A DNA stretch of 64,000 nt from Streptomyces sp. NBC_01214 (lineage in GTDB: Bacteria > Actinomycetota > Actinomycetes > Streptomycetales > Streptomycetaceae). Location of the stretch: contig NZ_JAPEOS010000001.1 in NCBI RefSeq assembly GCF_026340975.1, positions 3,319,001 to 3,383,000 of the forward strand, given 5' to 3'. The translations under genes were made by a program, and so were the position numbers. The notes below the pieces were generated by a model, which made no database searches, had not been told where the DNA came from, and was given only the letters and a program-made list of their open reading frames with translations. Shown piece after piece: positions 8,477 to 17,138 of the stretch; the first letter of the stretch is position 1; each line of letters starts with the position of its first letter.

Positions 8477-9321
8477 TCGGTTTGCCCGGCCCCACCGGTC
8501 CGGTCGTGGTGAGGCGGCACCCCGGTGCCGCCGCACCCGGCGCCCCCAAGGCGCTCTTCCTGCACGGCTTGGCCGGCACCGACACCGTGTGGGACGCCTG
8601 CGGCCGAGAGCTCTCGCCGGGCCTGGAGGTGTGGTCGGCCCAGCTGCCTTGGCGCGGACAGGGAGTACCGGGCTGGGCTCGCGAGCCCGATGTCACCCAC
8701 TGGGTCGAGCAGGCGGTGACGGCCGTACCCGGTCCGGTGGACGTGGTGGTCGCGCACTCGATGTCCTCGAACATCCTGCTGGAACTCCTCGACCGCGAGA
8801 GCCGGGCCGGCAGCGACCCGTTCGCCCGGTTCGGTATCCGCGCCCTCGTTCTGGTCTCCCCGTTCTACCGGGGCTCCCACGAGGAGTTCGACTGGGCCAC
8901 CATCACCCACTACCTGGGCGACTTCCACCTGATCCTCCAGGAGGGCATCCGGGCCCACTCCGGTGGCCGGATCCCCCCCGACACCGAAGCGGCCATGGCC
9001 GAGCGGGTCAGGGAATGGGTCAGCCCGTACGGCTGGATCAGGTTCTTCGATCTGTACCTGCGAACCCCGCAGCTCCAGACGGCCCGGATCACCGTGCCCT
9101 GCCTGGTCCTGGGCGGTCACCACGACATCGCCGCACCGCTCCACAACGCCGCGGCGCTCACCGACGCACTGCCCGACGGCCGGCTGCGCATCCTCGCGGA
9201 CAGCGGGCACTTCCCCATGGTCGACGAGCAGACCAGGTTCGTCTCCGAGATCAGGGACTTCCTCGACGGTGTTCTGGTGCGTCGGCCCACCCTCCACTCC
9301 AGCCGTACTACAGAAACGTGA
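8473..9321 (+). CDS. Alpha/beta hydrolase
   Basis: 282 aa. The GTG at 8473 overlaps the previous stop (GTGA). FLHGLAGTDTVWDA forms the oxyanion region. The nucleophile elbow is VVVAHSMSSNILL, a variant of G-x-S-x-G with Ala first. The acid is in LVLGGHHDIAAPL and the catalytic His in DSGHFPMVDEQTRFV. Likely roles are release or editing of an acyl chain on the carrier protein, or hydrolysis of an ester or lactone; the sequence does not decide. The position inside the ketosynthase-like gene run ties it to that acyl pathway. Confidence 0.85.
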   Translation: MIGLPGPTGPVVVRRHPGAAAPGAPKALFLHGLAGTDTVWDACGRELSPGLEVWSAQLPWRGQGVPGWAREPDVTHWVEQAVTAVPGPVDVVVAHSMSSNILLELLDRESRAGSDPFARFGIRALVLVSPFYRGSHEEFDWATITHYLGDFHLILQEGIRAHSGGRIPPDTEAAMAERVREWVSPYGWIRFFDLYLRTPQLQTARITVPCLVLGGHHDIAAPLHNAAALTDALPDGRLRILADSGHFPMVDEQTRFVSEIRDFLDGVLVRRPTLHSSRTTET

Positions 9322-9326
9322 CGATC

Positions 9327-10418
9327 ATGAGTGTTACCGCAACGGCCGGCCGCCGCCCGGTCATCACCGCGTGGTCCGCCGTCTCACCCTTCGGCATCGG
9401 CCGAGCAGCGTTCATCGAAGGCATCCGGGGCCTCCGGGGAACGAGCGCCCCACTCGGTGACGGATTCGAGTCCGCGCCCGGGCCGGAGGCCTGCCTGGCT
9501 CCCGGATTCAGCGTCCGCGAGGCCCTCGGCCGCAAGGGCACCCGCTCCATGGACCGGGTCACCGGCTTGACCGTCACCGCCGTCGGCGCGCTCCTCGGCG
9601 AGAGCGAGCGCAACCAGCGGGTGGGTACCGGAGAAGGCGCCGCCTTCGCCCTGGGCACCACCACCGGCAGCGCCCAGAGCATGATGGACTTCACCCGGGA
9701 TTCGCTCACCGGCGAGCAGCCCTTCTTCGTCGACCCCGCGCAGTTCCCGAACACCGTGATGAACTGCGCCAGCGGGCAGAGCGCCATCTGGTACCAGCTC
9801 AAGGGCCCCAACACCACGATCGCAGGCGGCCGTTCGGCCGGACTGCACGCCCTCAACTACGCTCGTCGGCTGCTCTCCTCGGGCCACGCGGAAAGCGTCT
9901 TGTGCGGCACCTCCGAGGAGTTCTCCTCCGCCCGCGCATGGCTGGAACACCACGCGGCGGACTCGGCCGTCACACTCGGTGAAGGCAGCGCCATGCTGCT
10001 GGTCGAGCCGGCCGGAGACGCCACCCAGCCGGTGCTCGCCGAGATCCTCGCTGTGGAACTGGGCGTCGTACTGCGAGGCGATGTCCGTGCCGCACTCGCG
10101 TCCTGCCTGCGCCGCGCGTTCGCCCAGGCCGGATGCACCCCTGAAGAGACCGTCGCGCACGCGGGATCGGGGAACCCGGACCGGGCCGGTGTGGAGGAGT
10201 CGGCTGCCGTGGCCGAGCTGCTCGGCGAGACCCCATGGGTGAACCTCGCGCCCCACGAGCTGATCGGCGACACCGGGGCGGCGGCGGCCGGCTTCCAGAT
10301 CGTCTCCCTCCTCGCCTACGCCGAGACGCACAGGGACCGCGCCGTCGGCCGGATCGGGCTGGTCACGGCCGTGGACCGGACGGGATCGGTCGGCTGCGCC
10401 CTGCTCCGCCTTCACTGA
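9327..10418 (+). CDS. Second ketosynthase-like protein without the active-site Cys
   Basis: 363 aa. It starts RPVITAWSAVSPFGIGRAAF, typical of the ketosynthase N-terminus, and carries AFALGTTTGSAQSMMDF and GPNTTIAGGRSAGLHALNYARR. The last aligns with the nucleophile elbow, but the Cys position reads Arg (G-G-R-S-A-G). VTLGEGSAMLLVE and AHAGSGNPDRAGVEE replace the usual G-D/E-G-A and HGTGT segments. It is a degenerate, probably non-catalytic condensing-enzyme homologue, perhaps a chain-length-factor-like or scaffold subunit. It begins 5 nt after the hydrolase stop and is the last gene of this tightly packed group. Confidence 0.8.
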   Translation: MSVTATAGRRPVITAWSAVSPFGIGRAAFIEGIRGLRGTSAPLGDGFESAPGPEACLAPGFSVREALGRKGTRSMDRVTGLTVTAVGALLGESERNQRVGTGEGAAFALGTTTGSAQSMMDFTRDSLTGEQPFFVDPAQFPNTVMNCASGQSAIWYQLKGPNTTIAGGRSAGLHALNYARRLLSSGHAESVLCGTSEEFSSARAWLEHHAADSAVTLGEGSAMLLVEPAGDATQPVLAEILAVELGVVLRGDVRAALASCLRRAFAQAGCTPEETVAHAGSGNPDRAGVEESAAVAELLGETPWVNLAPHELIGDTGAAAAGFQIVSLLAYAETHRDRAVGRIGLVTAVDRTGSVGCALLRLH

Positions 10419-10497
10419 CCCACGCGCCGAGGCGGGGGCCGCGTTCCGGCCCGACCGGCCGGAAGTCCCACCGCCTACCGACCGATACCAAGACCCC

Positions 10498-11832
10498 ATG
10501 GAGGTCACGGTGGCCAAAAGAGGCCCTCGCTGGTACTTCTCGTTCCGCAGCCCCTACGCCTGGATGGCCTACCGGGATCTGACCGACCACTACCCGGACG
10601 TGGCCGCCGAGATCGACTGGCTCCCGTTCTGGGAGCCCGACGCCGCCGCCGACGAGGAGCTGAAGGAGCAGGGCGTCCGGTTGCCGTACGTCCCGATGTC
10701 CCGTGAGAAGCACCTCTACATCCTCCAGGACGTGCGCCGACTGGCGAAGGAGCGGGGTCTCGACATGGTCTGGCCGGTCGACCGGGAACCGCACTGGGAG
10801 GTCTCCCACCTCGGCTACCTGGTGGCCGAGAAGCTGGGACGGGGTCCGGAGTACATCGCTGCCGTGTACCGTGCCCGCTGGCAGCTGGGCCAGGACATCT
10901 CCGATCCCGAGGTGATCGCCGGTATCGGCCGTGACCTGGGGATCGACCACGCGGCCCTGGCCGCGGCCGCCACTGATCCCGCCACGCGGGAAGCAGGGCG
11001 GAAATTCCTCGAACTGATACACCGTGACGGGGTCCCTTCTCCGGCGGGTGCGGTGGCAGCGCGGCCCGGATCTCACCTGGGGCGACCTCGGACACCACCG
11101 GTCGGTCGGCGACATTCGCCAGGTAGTCGGCGCCGCAGTCTCCAGGAACGGGAGATCACCATCGTGGGCGGCGGGTACGCAGGCGTACTCGAGGTGGCCC
11201 AGGAACTGATCTGCGGAGCCGAGCGCACCATCGACATCGTGCATGCCCGGGTACCGGACGCCAGCGAGCAACGCGAGCGGGCCGACGGTGCGGAGCGGGA
11301 AATGATCTACGGTGCGAAGGACTCGGTGTCCGTACGTGTGCTGTCCAGTCCTGCTCTACTCAACGAGTCGCTCGTAGAGGAACAGTTCGGCCGGGAGAGG
11401 GCGGTGGAGGTCCGGGTGGCGCGAGTGCCCCCGGTGCAGGCGCTCGTCGTCGACGGCACCTCAGCCCTGGTGGTGGCCGAATCCGCGGTCGGCCGCCGGG
11501 CCTCGCTCATCAAGTCCCCGGAAGTGCTGCACACGCTCCACACCCTCTTCGAGACCGTGTGGAGCACCGCTGTGCCCGCCGACGAGCGTGTGAGCTTCGG
11601 CGATCGCGACCGGGCCGGCCTTGTCCAGCAGATCCTGTGGGCACTCCGCGGCGGCGTCACTGATGAGGTGGCCGCCCGCGAGCTCACCGTCTCCGTGCGG
11701 ACCTACCGCCGCTATGTCGCCGAGATCATGGCACTGCTCGGGGCGAATTTCCGCTTCCAGGCCGGAGTCAGGGCCGCCGAACTCGGATTGCTGGCGCCTG
11801 TCGCCGTACCGGGACGCAGAGCCCGGGGATGA
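10498..11832 (+). CDS. Chimeric gene: DsbA/HCCA-isomerase-like domain fused to C-terminal part of a LuxR-type regulator
   Basis: 444 aa in one open frame. Residues 1-~175 match the DsbA-like 2-hydroxychromene-2-carboxylate isomerase family: RWYFSFRSPYAWMAYRDL, GYLVAEKLGRG, ELIHRDGV. The usual C-terminal end of that fold, with its G-x-P loop, is missing. About 45 residues of Arg/Pro-rich low-complexity sequence follow. Residues ~220-444 match the effector part and DNA-binding end of a LuxR-like regulator of the TrmB/wHTH type: LLNESLVEEQFG, then GGVTDEVAARELTVSVRTYRRYVAEIMALLGANFRFQAGV. That regulator lacks its N-terminal winged helix. The simplest reading is a deletion that joined two genes in frame. 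Confidence 0.7.
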   Translation: MEVTVAKRGPRWYFSFRSPYAWMAYRDLTDHYPDVAAEIDWLPFWEPDAAADEELKEQGVRLPYVPMSREKHLYILQDVRRLAKERGLDMVWPVDREPHWEVSHLGYLVAEKLGRGPEYIAAVYRARWQLGQDISDPEVIAGIGRDLGIDHAALAAAATDPATREAGRKFLELIHRDGVPSPAGAVAARPGSHLGRPRTPPVGRRHSPGSRRRSLQEREITIVGGGYAGVLEVAQELICGAERTIDIVHARVPDASEQRERADGAEREMIYGAKDSVSVRVLSSPALLNESLVEEQFGRERAVEVRVARVPPVQALVVDGTSALVVAESAVGRRASLIKSPEVLHTLHTLFETVWSTAVPADERVSFGDRDRAGLVQQILWALRGGVTDEVAARELTVSVRTYRRYVAEIMALLGANFRFQAGVRAAELGLLAPVAVPGRRARG

Positions 11833-12254
11833 AACGGGTCACGGCCCGGCCGATCACGGACATGGCGCTGTCAATGCGCTCGAATCCGGAGCGCTTCACA
11901 CCCGTGGAATACGGGCTGGCAGCATCCTGAAGGCTCTATTGCCGCAGGGGGGCGTGAAGAGTTTGATGGCCGGCAGGTGCGGGGTTCCTCCCCAGGAACT
12001 TCCGTTGCCGGCGGCCCGTCATCCCCCCGTGCGGTGCCTGCGCCGGTGCGCGGGGGTCCGCAGATCCGACGACCGGATCCGGACCCCCGCGGACCTCGGG
12101 AAGCCGGCGCGTGGAATCTGGTGCCCGGCCGGACGGGGAACCGGGGGACACGATCTCCCCGATGTGCCGCCGCGGACCCCTGCGGCCGCCCGCGCCGTGG
12201 ATTTTCCCAGCGCCTGGCCGGACGACCGCACGTGAGCGAGGAGAGCGACGAACC
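11833..12254 (+). other. Intergenic stretch, no gene seen
   Basis: No reading frame here shows recognisable protein features. The stretch ends with GAGGAGAG shortly before the thioesterase ATG, a plausible ribosome binding site. It may be a remnant left by the deletions that affected both neighbours. Confidence 0.5.
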
Positions 12255-13007
12255 ATGGGAATCGACACCCGGAGCAGCTGGCTGCGCAGATACGGGACCA
12301 AAGTGCCGCCCCGGCTACGGCTGCTCTGCCTGCCGCACGCAGGTGGTTCGGCCGGCCTCTTCCACAGCTGGGGCGGGGCCTTCGGGCAGGACGTCGAAGT
12401 GCTCGTCGTACGCTATCCCGGCCGTCAGGAGCGGATCGCCGAGGAACCCCTGACCGACCTGGACGAACTCGCCGACGCGATCTCCGCCGAACTGCTGCCC
12501 TACCTTGACGTGCCGTTGGCGGTCTTCGGCCACAGCATGGGGGCCACTCTGGGCCACGAGATCGCGATCCGTCTCCAGGCCCGGCACCAGGTCGTCCCGG
12601 AGCTCCTGATGGTTTCGTGCCGCAAGGCGCCGCACCTGCTCACCCCCCGGTCCACCGCTCTCGGGTCCGACGAGGAGCTGCTCGCTGAGGTCGCACGGCT
12701 TGGCGGCACCGACTCGGCGTTACTGGACGACCCGGACCTGCGTGAACTGGTGCTCCCCTCGATCCGCGCGGATTTCACCGCCGTCGCACGGTACGCCGCG
12801 CGGCGCGGCGTACCGTTGGCGTGCCCGGTCGTCGGGTACGTCGGCGACAGCGACCCCGACATATCGGTCGCTGAGGTCATGGGGTGGGCGGACATCGCGC
12901 CCAAGGGTTTCTTTCTCAGGGTTCTGTCCGGCGGTCACTTCTACCTCGTGGAGCAGCGGGACGCACTCATCCGGGACATCCGCGCGCGACTGGAGCCGCA
13001 GCGATGA
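12255..13007 (+). CDS. Type II thioesterase (contains a TTA codon)
   Basis: 250 aa, stand-alone editing thioesterase of NRPS/PKS clusters that removes wrong acyl groups from carrier domains. Motifs in order: LCLPHAGGSAGLFHSW (residues ~20-35), RYPGRQER, the nucleophile elbow FGHSMGATLGHE (~95), and a terminal LSGGHFYL containing the catalytic His. The length is typical. The ATG at 12255 has a GAGGAGAG site upstream. The stop overlaps the next gene's start (ATGA at 13004). The Leu codon at 12720-12722 is TTA, in frame. In Streptomyces that codon depends on the bldA tRNA, so this gene is probably under developmental control. Confidence 0.92.
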   Translation: MGIDTRSSWLRRYGTKVPPRLRLLCLPHAGGSAGLFHSWGGAFGQDVEVLVVRYPGRQERIAEEPLTDLDELADAISAELLPYLDVPLAVFGHSMGATLGHEIAIRLQARHQVVPELLMVSCRKAPHLLTPRSTALGSDEELLAEVARLGGTDSALLDDPDLRELVLPSIRADFTAVARYAARRGVPLACPVVGYVGDSDPDISVAEVMGWADIAPKGFFLRVLSGGHFYLVEQRDALIRDIRARLEPQR

Positions 13008-13728
13008 GCACTGCGGCCCGGCCGCTGCCCACGAGCGGGGTCGGCGTGCTGGACAAGGCCTCGGTCGTGCTCGACATCGTCGGGGCGGGCCCGACCACAC
13101 TGGTCGAACTCATCGCGCGCAGCGGTTATTCGCGTGCCACGGCCTATCGGATAGCCCACGCCATGGAACGGCTGGGCCTCCTCAGCCGTGACTCTCGGGG
13201 CCGGTTCGTGCTCGGCCCGCGGCTCGGCCTTCTCACCGTCGAGGCCCGCCAGGACCGGCTGGCTCAGGAAGCCCTCCCGATCCTTGCCGATCTGTGCACC
13301 GTGACGGGCCTGGACGCCAGGCTCTACCGCCGTCGCGGCAGCGTGCAGGTCTGCATAGCCACCTCAGTGGACCGCGCGGCGGGCGTCGATCCGGCCGTGG
13401 TGGGGACGGCTCGCCCGGCGTCAGCGGGCCCGGTCGCCGTGCGCCGGAGAGGCTGGGCGTACGGCCCCGATCCCATGGTGCCCGGTGCTGTTTCCCATGC
13501 CGTTCGGTAAGTGCCGGAGCAGGCGAGGTGTTGGGCGCTCTGGTCCTGTCCGGGCCGTCCGTCCGGATGCCGATGGTGCCCGACCGCCGCCTCAGCGGCT
13601 GCGCCACCGACGCCGCCGCCGCTCTGAGTGACGCGGTGCTGCGGGCTTGTGGGGAATTGACCCCCGTGGCCGGTCCGGATCCCGAATTCGATTGCGAAGG
13701 TGGCAGGTTATTGCAGCAGCCGTTGTGA
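13004..13728 (+). pseudogene. IclR-family regulator with internal deletion and frameshift
   Basis: The N-terminus is a normal IclR winged helix: LIARSGYSRATAYRIAHAMERLGLL followed by FVLGPRLGLL. The ligand domain starts (VCIATSVDRAAGVDP) but skips about 40-50 residues to RRRGWAYGPDPMVPGAVSHA, after which the frame stops at 13510. The matching continuation, VSAGAGEVLGALVLSGPSVRM, lies in another frame from about 13503 and runs to the stop at 13728. It would normally regulate transcription in response to a small molecule but is very unlikely to be functional here. The start overlaps the thioesterase stop. Confidence 0.75.
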
Positions 13729-13756
13729 GAGAAGAAAGCGCCGACGCACCATTCTT

Positions 13757-13948
13757 GTGCGACTAACTGTGGTCAGCGAGGTCAGCCTTCGCAACGAGGA
13801 CCACGAGGCCGGCTCGCTCCGTGCCATCGAGATCCTCGCCGTGCTCGACATCGACCTGCCGGTCGTGCGGAACAACGCTCTCGCCCTTCGGCGTCACCAA
13901 CGCGCCGAACTGACCGGCCGGTACGACACGAACAAGGAGGGGCCGTGA
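13757..13948 (+). pseudogene. Degenerate carrier-protein-like reading frame
   Basis: About 63 codons from a GTG. The stretch EAGSLRAIEILAVLDIDLPVV resembles the helix II/III part of an acyl or peptidyl carrier protein, with a Ser in G-S-L where the phosphopantetheine site would be. It is too short and lacks the normal D/G-x-D-S-L. The stop overlaps the GTG of the ketosynthase-like remnant downstream (13945), the usual layout of an ACP-ketosynthase pair. It is a weak call from a short similarity. Confidence 0.3.
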
Positions 13949-14229
13949 CGATCCGCCCCAGCATCGGGACGGGCGTGGTCGCCGCCACGGGCTCCGGTGT
14001 CGAGGGACTCTTCGAGGACCTGTGCCGGGGTGTCACCGGCCGAGCCGGGCTTCGAGGGTTCGAGCGCACAGGATTCCGGCCGCAGCAGGCCTACGAGGTG
14101 GACGGCCGGCCCCGCGGTCGGCGAAGACCTACCCGGCCGTGCCACCAGCCTGCTGAAGCCGGCTTCCCGGCGGCCCCCGGCGCGGACGGGTACGGCTGCG
14201 CTGCCGCGGCCCCCGGGGCTGAGCGGTGA
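13945..14229 (+). pseudogene. Ketosynthase N-terminal remnant
   Basis: The first codons (GTG 13945) read TGVVAATGSGVEGLFEDLCRG, then FRPQQAYEVDGRP, as in the N-terminus of some Streptomyces beta-ketoacyl synthases. Near 14110 the similarity moves to the next frame (GEDLPGRATSLLKPA) and then fades. Everything from the active site onward is missing. This is a decayed fragment, possibly a fourth ketosynthase gene of the cluster. Confidence 0.5.
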
Positions 14230-14335
14230 GCACACCGGCCGCCTCCTGCCGTCGTCTTCGTTCAGCGGGCGCCACCGCCGCCTGTCCCCTGCTCGGCCCG
14301 TGCTGAGCACCCGCCCCCTCGAAGGGACCTGAATC

Positions 14336-14584
14336 GTGCTGGAAAAGGAAGAACTGCGCGCGCTCGTGGCACACGTGCTGGACGTCGAGGTTTCCGAGCT
14401 GACCGACGGCGTACGGTTCGTCGAGGACCTGGAGGTCGACTCTCTGATGGCCCTGGAGGTTGTCGTCGTGCTCGAGAAGAAGTACGGCGTCAAACTGCCC
14501 GAGTCCGAGTTCAAGCAGATTGTTTCCCTGGAGAGCGCCTACGACCTGCTGCTCGGCAAACTCGAGCCGGCGCGAGCCGCCTGA
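14336..14584 (+). CDS. Acyl carrier protein
   Basis: 82 aa. The phosphopantetheine attachment Ser is in VEDLEVDSLMALEVVVVLEKKYG (residues ~28-50), a normal ACP helix II context. Acidic residues and a length of 80-85 are typical of discrete ACPs. The GTG at 14336 has GAAGGGA about 12 nt upstream. It probably carries the acyl chain made or modified by the ketosynthase-like and hydrolase genes, or loads an acyl starter onto the NRPS. It appears intact, unlike its neighbours just upstream. Confidence 0.9.
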   Translation: MLEKEELRALVAHVLDVEVSELTDGVRFVEDLEVDSLMALEVVVVLEKKYGVKLPESEFKQIVSLESAYDLLLGKLEPARAA

Positions 14585-14744
14585 TGCCCGCCGCGACTGT
14601 GCTGTGTGCCGCAGTCGGCGGGGTGCTCGGAGCCCCCTGCTCCATCAGCTGATGTGAAGGGTTCCGGGGCGCGGCTCGGTCCGCTCTTCGCCGAAACGTT
14701 TCTGCCCCGGCCGCAGTTCCCACAATGAAGAAGGAAGGTTGATC

Positions 14745-14960
14745 ATGGCCACCAACCCGTTTGAGGACGAGAACGGCCGCTACTTCGTGCTCACGAACCA
14801 GGAGAACCAGCACTCTCTGTGGCCGTCCTTCGCCGAGGTGCCGGCCGGCTGGACCGTCGTGCACGGCGAGGACAGCCGCCAGGCCTGCCTGGACCACATC
14901 AACGAGAACTGGACCGACATGCGGCCGAAGTCCCTGGCCGACGTCATGGATGCGGCCTGA
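14745..14960 (+). CDS. MbtH-family NRPS accessory protein
   Basis: 71 aa. It has the family signature: NPFEDENGRYFVLTNQENQHSLWP at the start, then VPAGWTVVHG and ENWTDMRPKSL. MbtH proteins bind and activate NRPS adenylation domains, most likely the A domain at the start of this window. The ATG at 14745 follows AAGGAAGG at 14731-14738. It is the last gene of the cluster on this strand, followed by a strong hairpin terminator. Confidence 0.95.
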   Translation: MATNPFEDENGRYFVLTNQENQHSLWPSFAEVPAGWTVVHGEDSRQACLDHINENWTDMRPKSLADVMDAA

Positions 14961-14997
14961 GTCCTGCCCCGGCGCCGCCGCGCGTCCCCTGACCGCA

Positions 14998-15034
14998 CGT
15001 CCCGGCCCTTCCCCACGGAGGAAGTGCCGGGACG
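14998..15034. terminator. Hairpin terminator between MbtH gene and the UbiB-like gene
   Basis: CGTCCCGGC at 14998-15006 pairs with GCCGGGACG at 15026-15034. CTTCC/GGAAG extend the stem inward past one mismatch, around a 7-nt loop. It lies between two convergent genes (stops at 14960 and 15083), so it can serve both and marks the right edge of the NRPS cluster. Confidence 0.75.
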
Positions 15035-15082
15035 TGTTCGTGTGTCCGGCAGGCCCGGGCCGTGACGCGCGTCGGCCCTGTG

Positions 15083-17038
15083 TCAGCGCTGGGCCTTGAA
15101 GATGGCGAAGAGGGTCCGCAGGACGAGCACCCCGCTCAGTACCAGGAGGTTGTATCCGATCAGCTGGAAGAGACTCAGCGAGGAACCGAGCCGGGGACCG
15201 CCGTCCGTGCGTATCAGAAGGACGGCCATCAGGCCGATGGTGCTCGACAGCACGGTCAGCAGCGTCTCGTGCACCAGGGTGCGCACGAACCTGCGGTCGC
15301 GAGGATCGGCGAGCATCCGCACGTTCACGGTCAGCCGGCCGTTCTCGATGGCACTGCCGATCCGGTCGATGCGCCGTGGAATGCGGCGGAGGATCGGCAC
15401 CAGGCCGATGGCTTCGTCGGCGAGGGTCCTGCTCAGCGTGCCGGGCTGGAACTTCTCGGTGTGCAGGGCCACGGCGTACTCGCGGGCACCCGCGACGATG
15501 TCGAACTCCGGCACCAGCCGCCCGAGCGATCCCTCCAGGGTGGCGAGCGAACGGAAGACCGCGGCGAGTTCCGGGGGGACGTTCAGCCCGTGCCGGGACA
15601 CCAGCTGGAACAGATGGGTGAACATGTCCCGGTCGGGGCGGAGCCCAGGCGCGAAGTGCCGGGCGAGGAACCGCCCGAGAGCACGCTCCAGGGCCCGCTC
15701 GTCGATGTCCTCCGGATGGGAGACGAGCTCCAGCAGGGCGTCGCACAGGGCCATCGGATCGTTGCGGTGCACGGCGACGAGGATGTTGCGCAGCGTCGAG
15801 CGGAAGACCCGGTCGATCCTCCCCACTGAACCGAAGTCGAGCAGTGCGAGCCGGCCGTCCCGCAGCAACAGGACGTTCCCGGGGTGAGGGTCGGCGTGGA
15901 ACACCCCGCCGACCATGACCTGGTGGAGCATGCACCCCAGCAGCTGCTGGGCCAGTGCCATCGGGTCGGCTTCCTGCTCCCTGAGCACCCCGGCCGCGCT
16001 GTTGAGCGGTACGCCGTCCAGCCACTCGGTGATCAGCATGCGCCGGGTCGAGAGCGATTCGTAGACCGCGGGAAGGTGGATCATCCGGTCCGCGGCCGCT
16101 GTGGACATCGCGGTCGACACAGCGATCATGTTCTGTGCCTCGGTCCGGAAGTCGAGCTCCTCGTGCAGCGAGGCGGCGAACCCCTCGGCCAGCGCCACAG
16201 CGTTGACGTTGCGTCCCCACTCGGTGCGCTGCTGCACTTTCCGGGCGAACCGCAAGAGGATCTCGAGGTCGTCGACGACCACGGATTCGCTGCTGGGCCG
16301 CTGGACCTTCACGACCACTTCACTGCCGTCCTTGAGACGGGCCCGGTGCACCTGGGCTATCGACCCTGCTGCCAGCGCCTCACGGTCGAACTCGTCGAAC
16401 ACCTCCCAGGGGTCGCTGCCCAGCTCCTCCCTGATGAGCCGCTCGACGGCATCCCACGGGTCGGGGGTGGCCTGATGGTGGAGTTTGCCCAGCTCGGCGA
16501 TGAGCTCCGGGGGCATCATGTCGTAGCGAGTGGACAGGACCTGGCCCATCTTGATGAACGTGACCCCGGCTTCCTCCATCGCCAGCCGCAGCGAAGGGGC
16601 GAGGCGCGCGCGTTCGTCGCCGGCGGCGGGTCCGTTCCTGGCCCGGTGGCGGAGGAAGCGGCCGAGTCCATGCCGTACGACGATTCGGCTGAGGAGTGCA
16701 TAGCGCCTGGCCCTCGCGAGTCGGCGGCGCAGCGACCTGGGCCAGCTCATCAGACCGGTCCAGGCGCCCTTGGGGAAGACTATCTCGGCGACGAAGAGGA
16801 ATCCCATCGCGGCGAGCAAACCGGATCCGAACTGCACGCTGGCCAGGCCGGGAGACTGTTCCTGCTCGCGCATGGCGAATCCGACCGCGATGGTCGCCAT
16901 CAGACCCACCGCCGCCGTCAGCACCGTGCGGCCCTTGCCGGGCTGCAGGCCGAGGAGACGCCTGGCACCTGCGGTGAGACCGAGGAGAACGATCGTCGTG
17001 GTGAGCAGTGCCACCGGGAGAAGAACAGCCGGATGCAT
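15083..17038 (-). CDS. UbiB/AarF (ABC1) family atypical kinase
   Basis: 651 aa. Two predicted membrane segments lie at the N-terminus (residues ~5-25 and ~40-90) and two more in the last ~60 residues. The central domain carries the ABC1 signature FIKMGQVLSTR (KxGQ), the Ala-rich loop AAGSIAQVHRA, VVVKVQRP (ATP-binding Lys), and the catalytic stretch HADPHPGNVLLLRDGRLALLDFGSVGR. Family members are linked to isoprenoid-quinone or lipid metabolism at membranes. The function in Streptomyces is not established. The start is ATG at 17038. Confidence 0.9.
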   Translation of the reverse strand: MHPAVLLPVALLTTTIVLLGLTAGARRLLGLQPGKGRTVLTAAVGLMATIAVGFAMREQEQSPGLASVQFGSGLLAAMGFLFVAEIVFPKGAWTGLMSWPRSLRRRLARARRYALLSRIVVRHGLGRFLRHRARNGPAAGDERARLAPSLRLAMEEAGVTFIKMGQVLSTRYDMMPPELIAELGKLHHQATPDPWDAVERLIREELGSDPWEVFDEFDREALAAGSIAQVHRARLKDGSEVVVKVQRPSSESVVVDDLEILLRFARKVQQRTEWGRNVNAVALAEGFAASLHEELDFRTEAQNMIAVSTAMSTAAADRMIHLPAVYESLSTRRMLITEWLDGVPLNSAAGVLREQEADPMALAQQLLGCMLHQVMVGGVFHADPHPGNVLLLRDGRLALLDFGSVGRIDRVFRSTLRNILVAVHRNDPMALCDALLELVSHPEDIDERALERALGRFLARHFAPGLRPDRDMFTHLFQLVSRHGLNVPPELAAVFRSLATLEGSLGRLVPEFDIVAGAREYAVALHTEKFQPGTLSRTLADEAIGLVPILRRIPRRIDRIGSAIENGRLTVNVRMLADPRDRRFVRTLVHETLLTVLSSTIGLMAVLLIRTDGGPRLGSSLSLFQLIGYNLLVLSGVLVLRTLFAIFKAQR

Positions 17039-17083
17039 ACCGATTCCTCACGTAACTGTGGAGCGCGCCGACATACCGGGACA

Positions 17084-17126
17084 CGATCGGACGGCCGGGG
17101 CTGGCACAGCCCCGGCCGTCCGATCG
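17084..17126. terminator. Perfect 20-bp inverted repeat, terminator of the MMPL gene
   Basis: Bases 17084-17103 and 17107-17126 are exact reverse complements with a 3-nt loop (GCA). It lies just past the MMPL stop (17139, minus strand) and before the UbiB-like ATG. It should strongly limit read-through from the exporter gene into the kinase gene. Confidence 0.85.
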
Positions 17127-17138
17127 CTCACCGGCCCG

